Positions 27,714-36,682 of a stretch of DNA of 64,000 bases are shown piece after piece. Below the pieces are notes generated by a model. That model was given only the letters and a program-made list of their open reading frames with translations. It was not told where the DNA came from and searched no databases. How positions within the stretch are numbered: the stretch's first letter is position 1; every line of letters starts with the position of its first letter. Location of the stretch: the NCBI RefSeq assembly GCF_000741215.1, contig NZ_JGYX01000002.1, forward strand, positions 310,001-374,000, written 5' to 3'. The stretch is from Bifidobacterium pullorum subsp. gallinarum. GTDB taxonomy: Bacteria; Actinomycetota; Actinomycetes; Actinomycetales; Bifidobacteriaceae. A program made the position numbers and the translations under genes.

Positions 27714-28631
27714 ATGAATCAACGCTCATCCTCCAAACGACGCCGCCCCAAGACGACACGGAAAAAATCCGTTGCCCGCAAGCCCCTCCGCAGATGGCTG
27801 CGCACATGGAAGCGTGCCCGGTTCAAACAACGACTGGCGATGATTCTGGTGCCGCTGGTGGCCGTCATCTGCGTCATCGCCCTGGTCGTCGGCCTGACGA
27901 CGTTCGTCCGGTGGCGCCGTGAGGTGGATGCCGCCGCGGCGGCGCAGGACGCCACCGCGCAACGCTACGGCTTCAATCCGGGCAATATCATCTCCGACGG
28001 CCAGTTCTTCAACGAACATGCGATGAGCCAGGCCGAGGTGCAGGCCTTCCTGGACCAGCAGGGCGGCGCCTTGGCCTCGATGCGCTTCGATACCGAATCC
28101 CATCCAGCCGACGAACTGTGTGAAGCCTATGAGGGCGCAACCGACGAATCGGCCGCAGCCGTCATCGACAAATCCGCCCGGGCCTGCGGCATCAGCCAGA
28201 AGGTGCTGCTGACCATGCTGCAGAAGGAACAGCATCTGGTCACCGCCACCGCCCCCACCGACTTTCAGATCCGCGCCGCCATGGGGCTGAGCTGCCCAGA
28301 CGACGCGAACTGCGATCCGGCGTACGCCGGATTCTTCAACCAGGTATACGGCGCCGCCCGACGCTACCGCTATTACCTGAACCATCCCGACGACTACGCC
28401 TACCACGCCGGACGGTTCAACTACGTGCAGTACAGCCCCATCCCATCCTGCGGCGGCAGCCAGGTCTACATCGAGAACAACGCGACCGCACTGCTCTACG
28501 TCTACACACCCTATCAGCCGAATCAGGCCGCATTGGAGGCCGGAACCGGCGAGGGCGACGCCTGTTCCTCCTATGGCAACCGCAACTTCTCGCTGATCTA
28601 CACCGACTGGTTCGGCAATCCACGCCAGTAA
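27714..28631 (+). CDS. Membrane-anchored extracellular protein of unknown function
   Basis: 305 residues. A strongly basic N-terminus of about 40 residues is followed by one hydrophobic segment (LAMILVPLVAVICVIALVVG, about 43-62) and then an exported domain with five Cys, which may form disulfides. The domain has motifs shared by a secreted actinobacterial family sometimes labelled haemagglutinin or peptidoglycan-associated: KVLLTMLQKEQHLVT, a CGGSQVYIENNATALLYVYT stretch (two parts: CGGSQVYIENN, ATALLYVYTPYQPN) and a terminal YTDWFG. The KEQ segment recalls lysozyme-fold active sites but I cannot show enzymatic activity. It lies 10 bases after hrpA and probably shares its transcript. Confidence 0.75.
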   Translation: MNQRSSSKRRRPKTTRKKSVARKPLRRWLRTWKRARFKQRLAMILVPLVAVICVIALVVGLTTFVRWRREVDAAAAAQDATAQRYGFNPGNIISDGQFFNEHAMSQAEVQAFLDQQGGALASMRFDTESHPADELCEAYEGATDESAAAVIDKSARACGISQKVLLTMLQKEQHLVTATAPTDFQIRAAMGLSCPDDANCDPAYAGFFNQVYGAARRYRYYLNHPDDYAYHAGRFNYVQYSPIPSCGGSQVYIENNATALLYVYTPYQPNQAALEAGTGEGDACSSYGNRNFSLIYTDWFGNPRQ

Positions 28632-28701
28632 TGCGATTCCATGCCCCGCTCCCCCGTACAATGGGGGTGTAACCGCTCGGCGATGAGGGAGGGCAGCACC
28701 C

Positions 28702-30291
28702 ATGGGCCTGTTCGGCAATCGCAACACCGATGACTATGTCTCGCCATTCGACGTGGACGAAGCTCCGGACTACGTCGACCCCAGCACCGTGGTCGAACGC
28801 GAATCGCAGATCGACGCCAGACAGCACCAGCGCGAGGAACGCCGCCGCAAGGCGCAGAAGCGAGCCGAGCACCGCAAGCAGGAGCATATCGAGCAGGCCT
28901 ACTACCACACGGGCCAGCCTCCGGCATCACATCAGCGGCCGAACATCCCGCCATCGCAGCCGGCCGGCGCCGCACGCCCCACCACCAATCCCGTGGTCAA
29001 CGCGGCGAACCAGCCCAAGCCGCAGACCAAGAGGCCGCTGGCCGCCAAGCTGGGCGTTGCGATCCTCCTGTTGGTCGTCGCCACGATACTCGGCAACACG
29101 TTCAGCGCCCTGCTGGTCATTGGAGCGGTCATCATCCTGATCCAATCCATCCGTTTGCCGAAACCGGATGCCGCCAACGGCACCGGCCGCCCCACGCCAA
29201 CGGCATCCCGCACCCCGTCCGCCGCATCATCGCGGACGACATCCTCCCGTCGCACAGTCACCGTTGCCATCACGGTAGCGGTGGTCGTCGCGATCATCGT
29301 GGCGGCCTCGGTGATCGGCGTCATCATGGCGCAGCACAACACATCCTCCGGCTCGCTGCGGGGGTCGTTCTCGTGGTCCCCCGATGACGAGGACGACCAC
29401 GACTACACGGAGCCGGAACCGGAGACGTTCGAGCGAACAGGCACGCTGGCCGATGACTACGATGACGAACGCATGTCGTTCACGATCACCCGGGCGTACG
29501 CAGGCATCCACGACGACCTCGACGCCCGCACCGTCGTCATCGAGCTGGAGGCCTCCAACGAGGGATCGGTCGCCACATCGCTCAGTTCGATGGGCGATCT
29601 TGAGGTGTTCCAGAACGGCGTGGGGCTCCGCGATACCTATCTGTATATCGGCGACGACGCCGACGTGCTGGCCGGATACGACCCGTCGGCATCGATCAAC
29701 GAGATCCTGCCCGATGCCACGGCGACCATCACCATGGCCTACACGTTGCGTGACGACACCACGCCGTTGGATGTCAGGCTCAGCGACTATTCCGGCGACA
29801 CCACCATCCGATCGGCGTTCGAGATCGGCGAGGACACGCCCGATGCGCCGTTCACGCAGATCGATTCCTCCGAGCTGCCGGAGGTGCCGGAGGCCACGGA
29901 CACCGATGGCATGACGACGGTCCGCGACTGGGACGACACCGTCATCGCCGACGTGCGGGTCGACGACATCGCGCTGGGGCCTCAAACCTACGAGGGACAG
30001 CCCACGGTCATCGTCACCTATCGGTGGATCAACCGCTCCGACGACCCCATCTCGCTGTCCTGGCTCGGCGACATCCAGGCCCGGCTCGACGGCACCGAGC
30101 TTGAGACCGCCTATCTGAGCGAACCACCGACGGGATACGAGGACGGTTCGAAGTACCTTTCGGTGCTGCCGGGTGCACAGGCCACCGTCACGATCGCCTA
30201 CGAGCTGCCGCGCACCGCCGGAACGGTGAACGCGCGCATCGTCGACTACGACGACACCGTGCTGGTGGAGGGTTCGTCCGAACTGGGCTGA
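28702..30291 (+). CDS. Membrane protein with two DUF5067-like extracellular domains (paralogue A)
   Basis: 529 residues. The N-terminus carries the motif SPFDVDEAPDYVD and a charged, Gln/Arg-rich stretch. Two hydrophobic regions follow (about 112-150, possibly a hairpin or two helices, and VTVAITVAVVVAIIVAASVIGVI near 190-213, given here only as its position and start VTVAITVAVV). Outside are two immunoglobulin-like units: one near 245-360 containing NEGSVATSLSSM and RDDTTPLDVRLSDYSG, one near 410-525 with TYRWINRSDDPISLSW. DUF5067 proteins are secreted or lipid-anchored, of unknown function. A TACAAT at 28657-28662 inside a small GC hairpin may be the -10 element. The next gene is a paralogue. 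Confidence 0.75.
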   Translation: MGLFGNRNTDDYVSPFDVDEAPDYVDPSTVVERESQIDARQHQREERRRKAQKRAEHRKQEHIEQAYYHTGQPPASHQRPNIPPSQPAGAARPTTNPVVNAANQPKPQTKRPLAAKLGVAILLLVVATILGNTFSALLVIGAVIILIQSIRLPKPDAANGTGRPTPTASRTPSAASSRTTSSRRTVTVAITVAVVVAIIVAASVIGVIMAQHNTSSGSLRGSFSWSPDDEDDHDYTEPEPETFERTGTLADDYDDERMSFTITRAYAGIHDDLDARTVVIELEASNEGSVATSLSSMGDLEVFQNGVGLRDTYLYIGDDADVLAGYDPSASINEILPDATATITMAYTLRDDTTPLDVRLSDYSGDTTIRSAFEIGEDTPDAPFTQIDSSELPEVPEATDTDGMTTVRDWDDTVIADVRVDDIALGPQTYEGQPTVIVTYRWINRSDDPISLSWLGDIQARLDGTELETAYLSEPPTGYEDGSKYLSVLPGAQATVTIAYELPRTAGTVNARIVDYDDTVLVEGSSELG

Positions 30292-30388
30292 GCCCGCTAC
30301 CCAGACGTCGCCCTCCCGTCGATTCTCGTTCATCTTTCCGCGGTATCATGCGGAATGCCGGCCATTGACGCCACGGAAAGAGAAGAAC

Positions 30389-31861
30389 ATGGCGCTGTTC
30401 AGACACCACACGAACGATTCCCAATCACCCTTTGACGTCGATGACGCCCCCGCCTACGTCGCCCTCAACGCCGACATCGTCCCCGACGAGGAGGAGCCCT
30501 CGCCACCGGCTTCCCGGCGACGGACCGGCGTCTCTCCCCGAACGGGGCGTCCGCTTCGGCTCGCATCCATTCCGCAACCGGCACCCCGCACACTCGCACC
30601 GAATACCGCCAAGGCGAGTACCCGTCAGGCCCGGCCCGTGACCAAGAGCCGGACGACCGATGATGACGATCCGCGGCCCATCAGCGGCGCGGCCGTTGCC
30701 GCCCTGCTGCTGATGATCGTCTCGTTCTTCATACCGGGAACGATACCGGCCATCGTAGCCGCCGCCCTCGGCGCGACCATCGGCCTGGTCACGGCGATCA
30801 GGATCGAGCCCGCCCTGCGGCGCGGACGCGCGATGGCGCTGATCGCCGTGGTCTGCAGCGTACTGATCCTCTTCGATCATGTGCCCATGCTCATGCTCGA
30901 ATACCGCATCCGCACGATGGATGTCGATGCCGTGGTCTCCCGTAGCGCCACCGACGACGACCGGTCACAGAACGAGGAACCCCAGCCCAGCGTTTTCGAA
31001 GATTCGGGCACCTTGACCGATGAGGACGAATCCCTCGAACTCGCCATCACCCGCGCGTTCGCCGGACCGCACGACGAAGACGGCGAACGCACCGTATTCG
31101 TCTGCGTCGACGCCCGGAACACCGGCAGCGTCACCACCTCGCTCTCGCAACTCGCCACGGCCGACGTCTATCAGAACGGCGTGGCCCTCCCCCACCCGAT
31201 CTTCGACGGGAACCAGGCGGAATCCTGGGGGTACGAAGGCAACGCGCACGGCATGGAGATCCTGCCCGACGGCACCGCCACGCTGACGTTCGCGTTTGTG
31301 CTGCGCGACGAGACCACGCCGGTCGATGTACGGCTGACCGCGCACGATGACATGACGATCATCGAATCGGGATTCACGATCGGCGCGGACACGGCCGGCA
31401 CGGATCTCACCCGCATGCCGGTGGCCGACCTGCCCGAACCCGAACGGACTACGCAGACGGAGCTCTCGCAGATGCATACCGTGGAGTCATACGACGGCAA
31501 GCCGCGCGCCGCCGTTCGCGTGACGGGATTGCGGCGCGGGCCGGACCGGTACGACGGCGCGCATACCGTCATCGCGAGTTTCGACTGGTCCAACCAATCG
31601 CAGGTGCCGATATCCCTGACCGACTGCTGCGAGATGAAGGCATTCCGCAACGGGGTTGAGATTCAACGCACCGCTCTCGTCGACCCGGTGGAGGGGTATG
31701 AGCAGTCCTCCGATCAGATCGACGTGCTGCCCGGGTCGGGGATGACGGTGACGGTGGCCTACGAGGTGCCCTCCTGGGACGGCGACTATACGGTGCAGCT
31801 CACGCAGATCAATGACGCCTCCGTCGTCCACGACGAGATGGCCGTCACCGACCCGCAGTAG
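30389..31861 (+). CDS. Membrane protein with two DUF5067-like extracellular domains (paralogue B)
   Basis: 490 residues, a diverged tandem copy of the preceding gene. Shared features: the N-terminal SPFDVDDAPAYV motif, hydrophobic segments near 100-170 (AAVAALLLMIVSFFIPGTIP and the region after it), and two extracellular units with matching landmarks (NTGSVTTSLSQL and RDETTPVDVRLTAHDD, then DWSNQSQVPISLTD). The start at 30389 follows GGAAAGAGAAG; the frame opens 8 codons earlier only at a TTG. A hairpin just past the stop ends the unit. Function unknown. Confidence 0.75.
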   Translation: MALFRHHTNDSQSPFDVDDAPAYVALNADIVPDEEEPSPPASRRRTGVSPRTGRPLRLASIPQPAPRTLAPNTAKASTRQARPVTKSRTTDDDDPRPISGAAVAALLLMIVSFFIPGTIPAIVAAALGATIGLVTAIRIEPALRRGRAMALIAVVCSVLILFDHVPMLMLEYRIRTMDVDAVVSRSATDDDRSQNEEPQPSVFEDSGTLTDEDESLELAITRAFAGPHDEDGERTVFVCVDARNTGSVTTSLSQLATADVYQNGVALPHPIFDGNQAESWGYEGNAHGMEILPDGTATLTFAFVLRDETTPVDVRLTAHDDMTIIESGFTIGADTAGTDLTRMPVADLPEPERTTQTELSQMHTVESYDGKPRAAVRVTGLRRGPDRYDGAHTVIASFDWSNQSQVPISLTDCCEMKAFRNGVEIQRTALVDPVEGYEQSSDQIDVLPGSGMTVTVAYEVPSWDGDYTVQLTQINDASVVHDEMAVTDPQ

Positions 31862-32807
31862 TCGATACGCGTGTGCCCCGCCGCCAAAAGGCGATGGGGC
31901 ACAACGGTCCGAGGGCGGCGAATGTGAACGACTGGGAGACGTTACCCGGCTCGTTGACCGCCTGCACCTGGTCGTCGCTTTCGAACGTGGACAGCGCCGA
32001 GGTCGGCACGGTATCCATCGAGTCGAGGTTGCCGGCCTCCACGTCGGCGTACGCCGGCTGCGGATCGGTGTAGACCATGAACCAGACGCCGTCGTTCTTG
32101 GCCGGGAAGCTGCCCTTGTAGTCGGGGTTCTTCGACAGCTTGATGCTCTGGTTGTGGTCCCACGAGTCGAACTTGTATGCGCCGTTGCCCACCGGATTCT
32201 CTCCGAACGCCTTCGGATCGTCGAAGAACGAATCCGGTAGCGGGGCATACCCGGAGTACCCGAGCATCGTCTTGAACACCGAGCTCGGCGCGTTGAGCTT
32301 GACCGTGAACGTGTAGTCATCCACCACGGTCAGGCCGGAAAGCTGCTCATCGCCCTTCAGCCCGTCCTTCTGCAGATCCTCGAAGCCCTGGATCGGTGCG
32401 AAGAAGCTGGCGCCCAGCTGTGCGTTCTTGGCGTTCGCGCCATAGCTCCAGGCCCGGGTGAAGTTCTCGGCCTTCACCTCGGTGCCGTCGGTGAACTTCC
32501 ACCCCTTCTTCAGCTTGATCGTGTATTCGGTGTTGTCTCCGTTCGCCTCGATGGAGTCGGCGACCTCGTTCTTGGGGTTCCCCTTGGCGTCGAAGCCGAT
32601 CAGCTAGGAGAACAGCAGGGTTTCGGGGTTGCCGCCGCACACCTCGTTCGTATCCGTAGGAATCAACGGATTCTGCGGCTCGCACCCATATACGCGGACA
32701 ATATTGTCATCCGACCCCCCGGCCGATGAACTCCCGCATGCGGCCAACGGCAGAACCAACGCGCCACAGGCCACCATGACGGTCAACGTCTTCCATCGTG
32801 CATTCAT
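31845..32807 (-). pseudogene. Truncated peptide ABC transporter substrate-binding lipoprotein
   Basis: Remnant of an OppA/DppA-like (SBP family 5) lipoprotein. The start (MNARWKTLTVMVACGALVL, then PLAACGSSS) has a signal peptide with the lipobox LAAC and a GGGGAGG ribosome-binding site. After 67 codons there is an in-frame TAG at 32604-32606 in the segment ETLLFS-stop-LIGFDAKG; the same frame then continues with normal family sequence (YTIKLKKGWKFTDGTEVKAE, DSWDHNQSIKLSKNPDYKGS). Similarity stops near 31,920, after NVSQSFTF; the C-terminal half is gone and the frame runs into the neighbouring terminator hairpin. No permease or ATPase genes are adjacent. Both lesions argue for a non-functional gene. 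Confidence 0.88.
31873..31902 (+). terminator. Hairpin after the second DUF5067-like gene
   Basis: A 13-pair stem with one mismatch and one G-T pair (outer arm GTGCCCC with GGGGCAC) and an AAAA loop starts 12 bases after the stop at 31861. It overlaps the 3' end of the converging pseudogene. No T tract follows. Confidence 0.6.
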
Positions 32808-33040
32808 GATGCATCCTCCCCTTAGTTTTGTTCGTATACGACGACGTTCCGGTACGGAGCCCGGCTACACCGCCGTATTCACTATGGGAGGCCAACATGC
32901 GATGCGGATGTCGTGTAGGTAAACGGCAGGTTATCCATTACGCGGCAAGAGAAAACCATACGATTGCCCGTAACATTCGGGGCGTATGTTGTGATGTGGG
33001 ATATATATGCACATACCTGAAACCGTGGGGAAAGCGCACA
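32808..33040. other. Intergenic region without recognisable gene
   Basis: About 230 bases between the pseudogene start and the glnA terminator hairpin, richer in A+T than the surroundings. It should contain the former promoter of the pseudogene. I see no reading frame with a ribosome-binding site and no RNA motif. Confidence 0.5.
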
Positions 33041-33085
33041 CATACTTGGAACGGAGCGTATATCATGCGCCCCGTTCCAAGTATG
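33041..33085 (-). terminator. Terminator hairpin after glnA
   Basis: A perfect 14-base inverted repeat (CATACTTGGAACGG at 33041-33054 and its complement at 33072-33085) around a 17-base loop, 14 bases past the glnA stop on the minus strand. Confidence 0.75.
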
Positions 33086-33098
33086 GTATATCGCTGTA

Positions 33099-34436
33099 TT
33101 ACAGCCGTGGCAGATAGGTCTTCAGCTCGTACGGGGTGACCTGGTGGCTGTACTCGTTCCACTCCTGGCGCTTGTTGCGCAGGAAGTACTCGAACGCGTG
33201 CTCGCCGATCACGCCGGCCACGAAGTCGGACTTCTCCATAATCTTCAACGCCTCGTCCAGCGATTCGGGCAGCGGCTGGATGCCCATCGCGCGACGTTCG
33301 GCGTCGGTGAGCTCCCAGACGTCGTCGCTGGTCGGCTCGCCCAGCGTCAGCTGCTGCTCGATGCCGTCCAGGCCGGCGGCCAGCAGCACCGAGTACGCCA
33401 GGTACGGGTTGGCCACCGGGTCGAGCGCACGGAACTCCATGCGGGCCGAATTGCCCTTGCCCGGCTTGTACTGCGGGATGCGCAGCAGCGCGGAACGGTT
33501 GTTGTGCCCCCAGCAGATGTAGCTCGGCGCCTCGTTGCCGCCCCACAGGCGCTTGTAGGAATTGACGTACTGGTCGGTGATCGCGCAGATCTCCGCCGCA
33601 TGGTACAGGATGCCGGCGGCGAACTGCCGGGCCGTCAGCGACATGTTGAATTCCTGGCCGGCCTCGTAGAAGGCGTTGGAATCCCCTTCGAACAGGCTCA
33701 GATGGGTGTGCATGCCGGAACCCGGCTGATCGGCCATCGGCTTGGGCATGAAGCTGGCGTAGATGCCGCGTTCGAGCGAGATCTCCTTGACCACGGTGCG
33801 GAAGGTCATGATGTTGTCCGCCGCGGTGAGCGCGTCGGCGTACCGCAGGTCGATCTCGTTCTGGCCGGGGCCGCCCTCATGGTGCGAGTATTCCACCGAG
33901 ATGCCCATCTGTTCGAGCATGTTCACGGTGGCCCGGCGGAAATCCATGCCGGAGCTGCGCGGCACATGATCGAAGTATCCGCCGCCGTCGATCGGGGTCG
34001 GCGGCTGCGACCAATCCTCCTGGTTCTCGAACAGATAGAACTCGATCTCGGGGTGCACGTAGAACGTGAACCCCTTCTCCTTGGCCTTGGCCAGCGACTG
34101 CTTGAGCACATGGCGCGGGTCGCCCAGCGAGGGCTCGCCGTCCGGGGTCAGCACGTCGCAGAACATGCGGGCGGTGCCCTGCGGGCCGCCGCGCCACGGC
34201 AGGATCTGGAACGTGGAGGGATCCGGCTTGACGATCATATCGTCCTCGGAGACACGCGTCATGCCCTCGATGGCGGAACCGTCGAACCCGAGACCCTCCT
34301 CGAACGCCGCCTCCAGCTCCGCCGGGGCGATCGCCACCGATTTCAACGTGCCGAGCACATCGGTGAACCACAGGCGGATGAACCGCACATCGCGCTCCTC
34401 AACGGTGCGCAGCGCAAACTCTTGCTGTCTATCCAT
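33099..34436 (-). CDS. glnA: Glutamine synthetase type I (GlnA2-like, alpha subtype)
   Basis: Makes glutamine from glutamate, ammonia and ATP. The 445-residue product has GSI signatures: GFDGSAIEGMTRVSEDDM near residue 50, the ATP/metal motif EIEFYLF, MPKPMADQPGSGMHTHLSL near 240, and NRSALLRIPQY. The region that carries the adenylylated Tyr in GSI-beta enzymes instead reads PLPESLDEALKIMEKS, and there is no 25-residue insertion, so it is of the alpha type and probably not adenylylated. The ATG at 34436 has GGGAGG 9 bases upstream; the GSI length fits this start. A GTGTTAACAC palindrome lies at 34470-34479. It follows the his genes on the same strand. Confidence 0.94.
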   Translation of the reverse strand: MDRQQEFALRTVEERDVRFIRLWFTDVLGTLKSVAIAPAELEAAFEEGLGFDGSAIEGMTRVSEDDMIVKPDPSTFQILPWRGGPQGTARMFCDVLTPDGEPSLGDPRHVLKQSLAKAKEKGFTFYVHPEIEFYLFENQEDWSQPPTPIDGGGYFDHVPRSSGMDFRRATVNMLEQMGISVEYSHHEGGPGQNEIDLRYADALTAADNIMTFRTVVKEISLERGIYASFMPKPMADQPGSGMHTHLSLFEGDSNAFYEAGQEFNMSLTARQFAAGILYHAAEICAITDQYVNSYKRLWGGNEAPSYICWGHNNRSALLRIPQYKPGKGNSARMEFRALDPVANPYLAYSVLLAAGLDGIEQQLTLGEPTSDDVWELTDAERRAMGIQPLPESLDEALKIMEKSDFVAGVIGEHAFEYFLRNKRQEWNEYSHQVTPYELKTYLPRL

Positions 34437-34499
34437 GTCCACCATCCTCCCACGGGTTTGTGTCACATCGTGTTAACACGCGTCGCCGGCGCGATTGCG

Positions 34500-35228
34500 T
34501 CAGGCCGCGGCGACCTCCAGCGCCTCCTGCAGCGTGAAGGCGCGCGCGTACAGCGATTTGCCGAGAATCGCCGAATCCACACCCAACGGCGCGAGCTGTC
34601 TGATGGCCTTCAGATCCTCCAGCGAGGAGATGCCGCCGGACGCCGTGACCTTGGCCTCGGTGCGTTCGGCCACCTCGCGCAGCAGGTCGAGGTTCGGCCC
34701 GCTCATCATGCCGTCGCGGGCCACGTCGGTCACCACGTACCGCGAGCAGCCCACGGAGTCGAGGAACGCCATCGTCTCGAACAGATCGCCGCCCTCCTTG
34801 ACCCAGCCGCGGGCGGCCAGCGTGTGCCCGCGCACGTCCAGCCCCACGGCCACGCGGTCGCCGTAGCGGCGGATCACGTCGGCGGTCCACTCCGGGTTCT
34901 CCAGTGCGGCGGTGCCGATGTTCACGCGCGCGGCCCCGGCCTCCAACGCGGCCTTGAGGCTGTCGTCGTCGCGGATGCCGCCGCTCATCTCGATATGGAC
35001 GCGCTCCCCCAGTTCAGCCACGATCGCCTTGAGCTGGTCGCGGTTGTCCCCCGTGCCGAAGGCGGCGTCGAGATCGACCAGATGGATCCACTCGGCACCG
35101 GATTCCACCCATGCGCGGGCGGCTTCCAGCGGGGAGCCGTAGTCGGTTTCCGAGCCGGACGCGCCCTGGCGCAGGCGCACGGCCTTGCCGTCGCGGACGT
35201 CGACGGCGGGAAGCAGGGTCAAAGCCAT
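34500..35228 (-). CDS. priA: Phosphoribosyl isomerase PriA (HisA/TrpF bifunctional)
   Basis: Actinobacterial (beta-alpha)8-barrel isomerase acting on ProFAR in histidine synthesis and usually also on PRA in tryptophan synthesis. The 242-residue product shows [18 protein letters not shown] with the catalytic Asp10, phosphate-binding [11 protein letters not shown], and [14 protein letters not shown] with the second catalytic Asp. The PriA rather than plain HisA call follows from the actinobacterial host and motif style; dual activity is inferred. The ATG at 35228 follows GAAAGGATC. It lies 60 bases after hisH. Confidence 0.9.
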   Translation of the reverse strand: MALTLLPAVDVRDGKAVRLRQGASGSETDYGSPLEAARAWVESGAEWIHLVDLDAAFGTGDNRDQLKAIVAELGERVHIEMSGGIRDDDSLKAALEAGAARVNIGTAALENPEWTADVIRRYGDRVAVGLDVRGHTLAARGWVKEGGDLFETMAFLDSVGCSRYVVTDVARDGMMSGPNLDLLREVAERTEAKVTASGGISSLEDLKAIRQLAPLGVDSAILGKSLYARAFTLQEALEVAAA

Positions 35229-35288
35229 GATGTGATCCTTTCGATAAGGGGTCTGATCCACAATGCGATCGGTGCCGGCCGACGGCCG

Positions 35289-35936
35289 TTACAGGATGCC
35301 CACCCAGTTGCGCAGCAACCGGGCGCCGGCCTCCGCCGATTTCTCGGGATGGAACTGCGTGGCGAACAGCGGCCCGCGCTCATAGGAGGCCACGAACCGG
35401 CTGCGGCCGTACGTGCACCATCCCACATGCTGGGGGGCGTCGCCGAAATCGACCGGCGCGGCATCCGGCCCCAGCGGCGTGGCCTCGGCGGCGGCATACG
35501 AATGCACGAAATAGAACCGCGCCCCATCCAGCCCGTCCAGCAGCGTGCTGTTCTCGGGGGCCTCAACCGTGTCCCATCCCATATGGGGCACCACATCCGC
35601 ATCCAACGGCCCCACCGCGCCGCCGACCAGCCCCAGGCCTGCGGCCGGCACACCGTGCTCGCTGCCATGCTGGAACATCACCTGTTCGCCCACGCATACG
35701 CCCAGCACCGGGCGTCCGAGGCGCAGACGGTCAGTCACCACGCGGTCACCACGCACCTTGTGCAGGCCCTCCATGCAGGCGGCGAACGCGCCGACGCCCG
35801 GCACCACCAGCCCGTCGGCCTCCAGCGACTGCCGGTAATCCGACGTGAGCGTCACGTCCAGATCCAGATTCGCCAACGCGCGCACCATCGACCGGACATT
35901 GCCGAAGCCGTAGTCGAACACCACCACCGAAGTCAT
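35289..35936 (-). CDS. hisH: Imidazole glycerol phosphate synthase glutaminase subunit HisH
   Basis: Class I glutamine amidotransferase that feeds ammonia to HisF. In 215 residues it has the FDYGFGNVRSM start, the oxyanion segment PGVGAFAACMEGL, the nucleophile Cys in LGVCVGEQVMF and the His-Glu pair in FATQFHPEKSAEAG. The nucleophile elbow reads CVGEQ where most HisH proteins have CLGMQ, a change in second-shell residues with the catalytic Cys kept. HisF is not in this window. Confidence 0.93.
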   Translation of the reverse strand: MTSVVVFDYGFGNVRSMVRALANLDLDVTLTSDYRQSLEADGLVVPGVGAFAACMEGLHKVRGDRVVTDRLRLGRPVLGVCVGEQVMFQHGSEHGVPAAGLGLVGGAVGPLDADVVPHMGWDTVEAPENSTLLDGLDGARFYFVHSYAAAEATPLGPDAAPVDFGDAPQHVGWCTYGRSRFVASYERGPLFATQFHPEKSAEAGARLLRNWVGIL

Positions 35937-35992
35937 GCTTCATCCTTTCACTGTCCACGCCGATGGAGCCACCCACCGTGCGCGTGCCACGG

Positions 35993-36682
35993 TTATTGAA
36001 TCTTCGAGGAGCCGCGCCCGAACCGCGTATGCTGGGCGATCACCTTCATGGCGGTCTCACGGTCCAAGCTGCCCGAGTCCACGGTGTGTACGCCCTGCGC
36101 GATTACGCCGTCCACCGTGCCGATGCCCAGCATCAGGTCCTCCACGAACGGCGGAGTCTGGGTGAACAGGATCGGCGGGGCGAAGGTCTGCCCGGGCTGT
36201 CCCTTCACGTAGAGTGTGGCTTCGAGCTTGTCGGCGCGGTTGACGGCCAGGATGACCGGCATGCCGGCCACCACGCAGGTCAGATCCTTGGCGGCCGCCT
36301 CGGGGCCGTCGCCGTCCAGATTGCGCAGCACCGCCACCGCGCCCTGCGCGTCCTCCAGACAGGTGGCCGAGACATCGGCCAGCTGGCAGAACGCGGCCAG
36401 CAGGTCGGCGGAGGCCAGCTGCGTGATGATCATGGCGGTTTTGGCCTTGTTGCCGAGCAGTCCCTCCAGCTCGTCATCGAACGAGCCGGTCAGTTCGGAG
36501 GCGTCATCGGGAACCGTCACGCCGTCGGGCAGCGGACCGCCATCCGCATCCTTAACAGCGGGGTCCGCGCCGGAGGCCTCATCCCGGAATTCCGCCTCGA
36601 ATCCGGCCAGGGCCGCCTCCAGTTCCTCATCGCTGAACGAGGGGCCGTCGTCCTTGAACTCGTCGGGATTCGATTCGCTCAT
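35993..36682 (-). CDS. Unknown protein inside the his operon, translationally coupled to hisB
   Basis: 229-residue, soluble, strongly acidic protein. The first 90 residues are low-complexity (many Glu, Asp, Ser: DEFKDDGPSFSDEELEAALA). The C-terminal part looks globular, with KAKTAMIITQLASADLLAAF, a hydrophobic strand-rich stretch VVAGMPVILAVNRADKLEA, and PFVEDLMLGIGTVDGV. I recognise no catalytic motif; the NRAD segment is not a GTPase motif because no P-loop is present. Its ATG overlaps the hisB stop (TGATG), and hisH follows after 56 bases, so it belongs to the operon. A role tied to histidine synthesis or its regulation is inference from position only. Confidence 0.75.
   Translation of the reverse strand: MSESNPDEFKDDGPSFSDEELEAALAGFEAEFRDEASGADPAVKDADGGPLPDGVTVPDDASELTGSFDDELEGLLGNKAKTAMIITQLASADLLAAFCQLADVSATCLEDAQGAVAVLRNLDGDGPEAAAKDLTCVVAGMPVILAVNRADKLEATLYVKGQPGQTFAPPILFTQTPPFVEDLMLGIGTVDGVIAQGVHTVDSGSLDRETAMKVIAQHTRFGRGSSKIQ

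Noticed and set aside
23463..27722. Very long open frame (about 1419 codons) on the minus strand across hrpA
   Set aside because: It is the antisense shadow of hrpA caused by high GC at third codon positions. Its composition is His/Arg/Gly/Gln-rich and it has no domain motifs.
30336..30355. Small hairpin TTCCGC / GCGGAA between the two DUF5067-like genes
   Set aside because: Only 6 base pairs and it overlaps a possible -10 sequence (TATCAT); not enough to call a terminator.
33144..35999. Long plus-strand open frame across glnA, priA and hisH
   Set aside because: Antisense shadow of three clearly recognisable genes; biased composition and no ribosome-binding site.
36202..36260. NRAD motif in the unknown his-operon protein read as a GTPase NKxD motif
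   Set aside because: No P-loop or switch motifs accompany it, so it is not a G domain.
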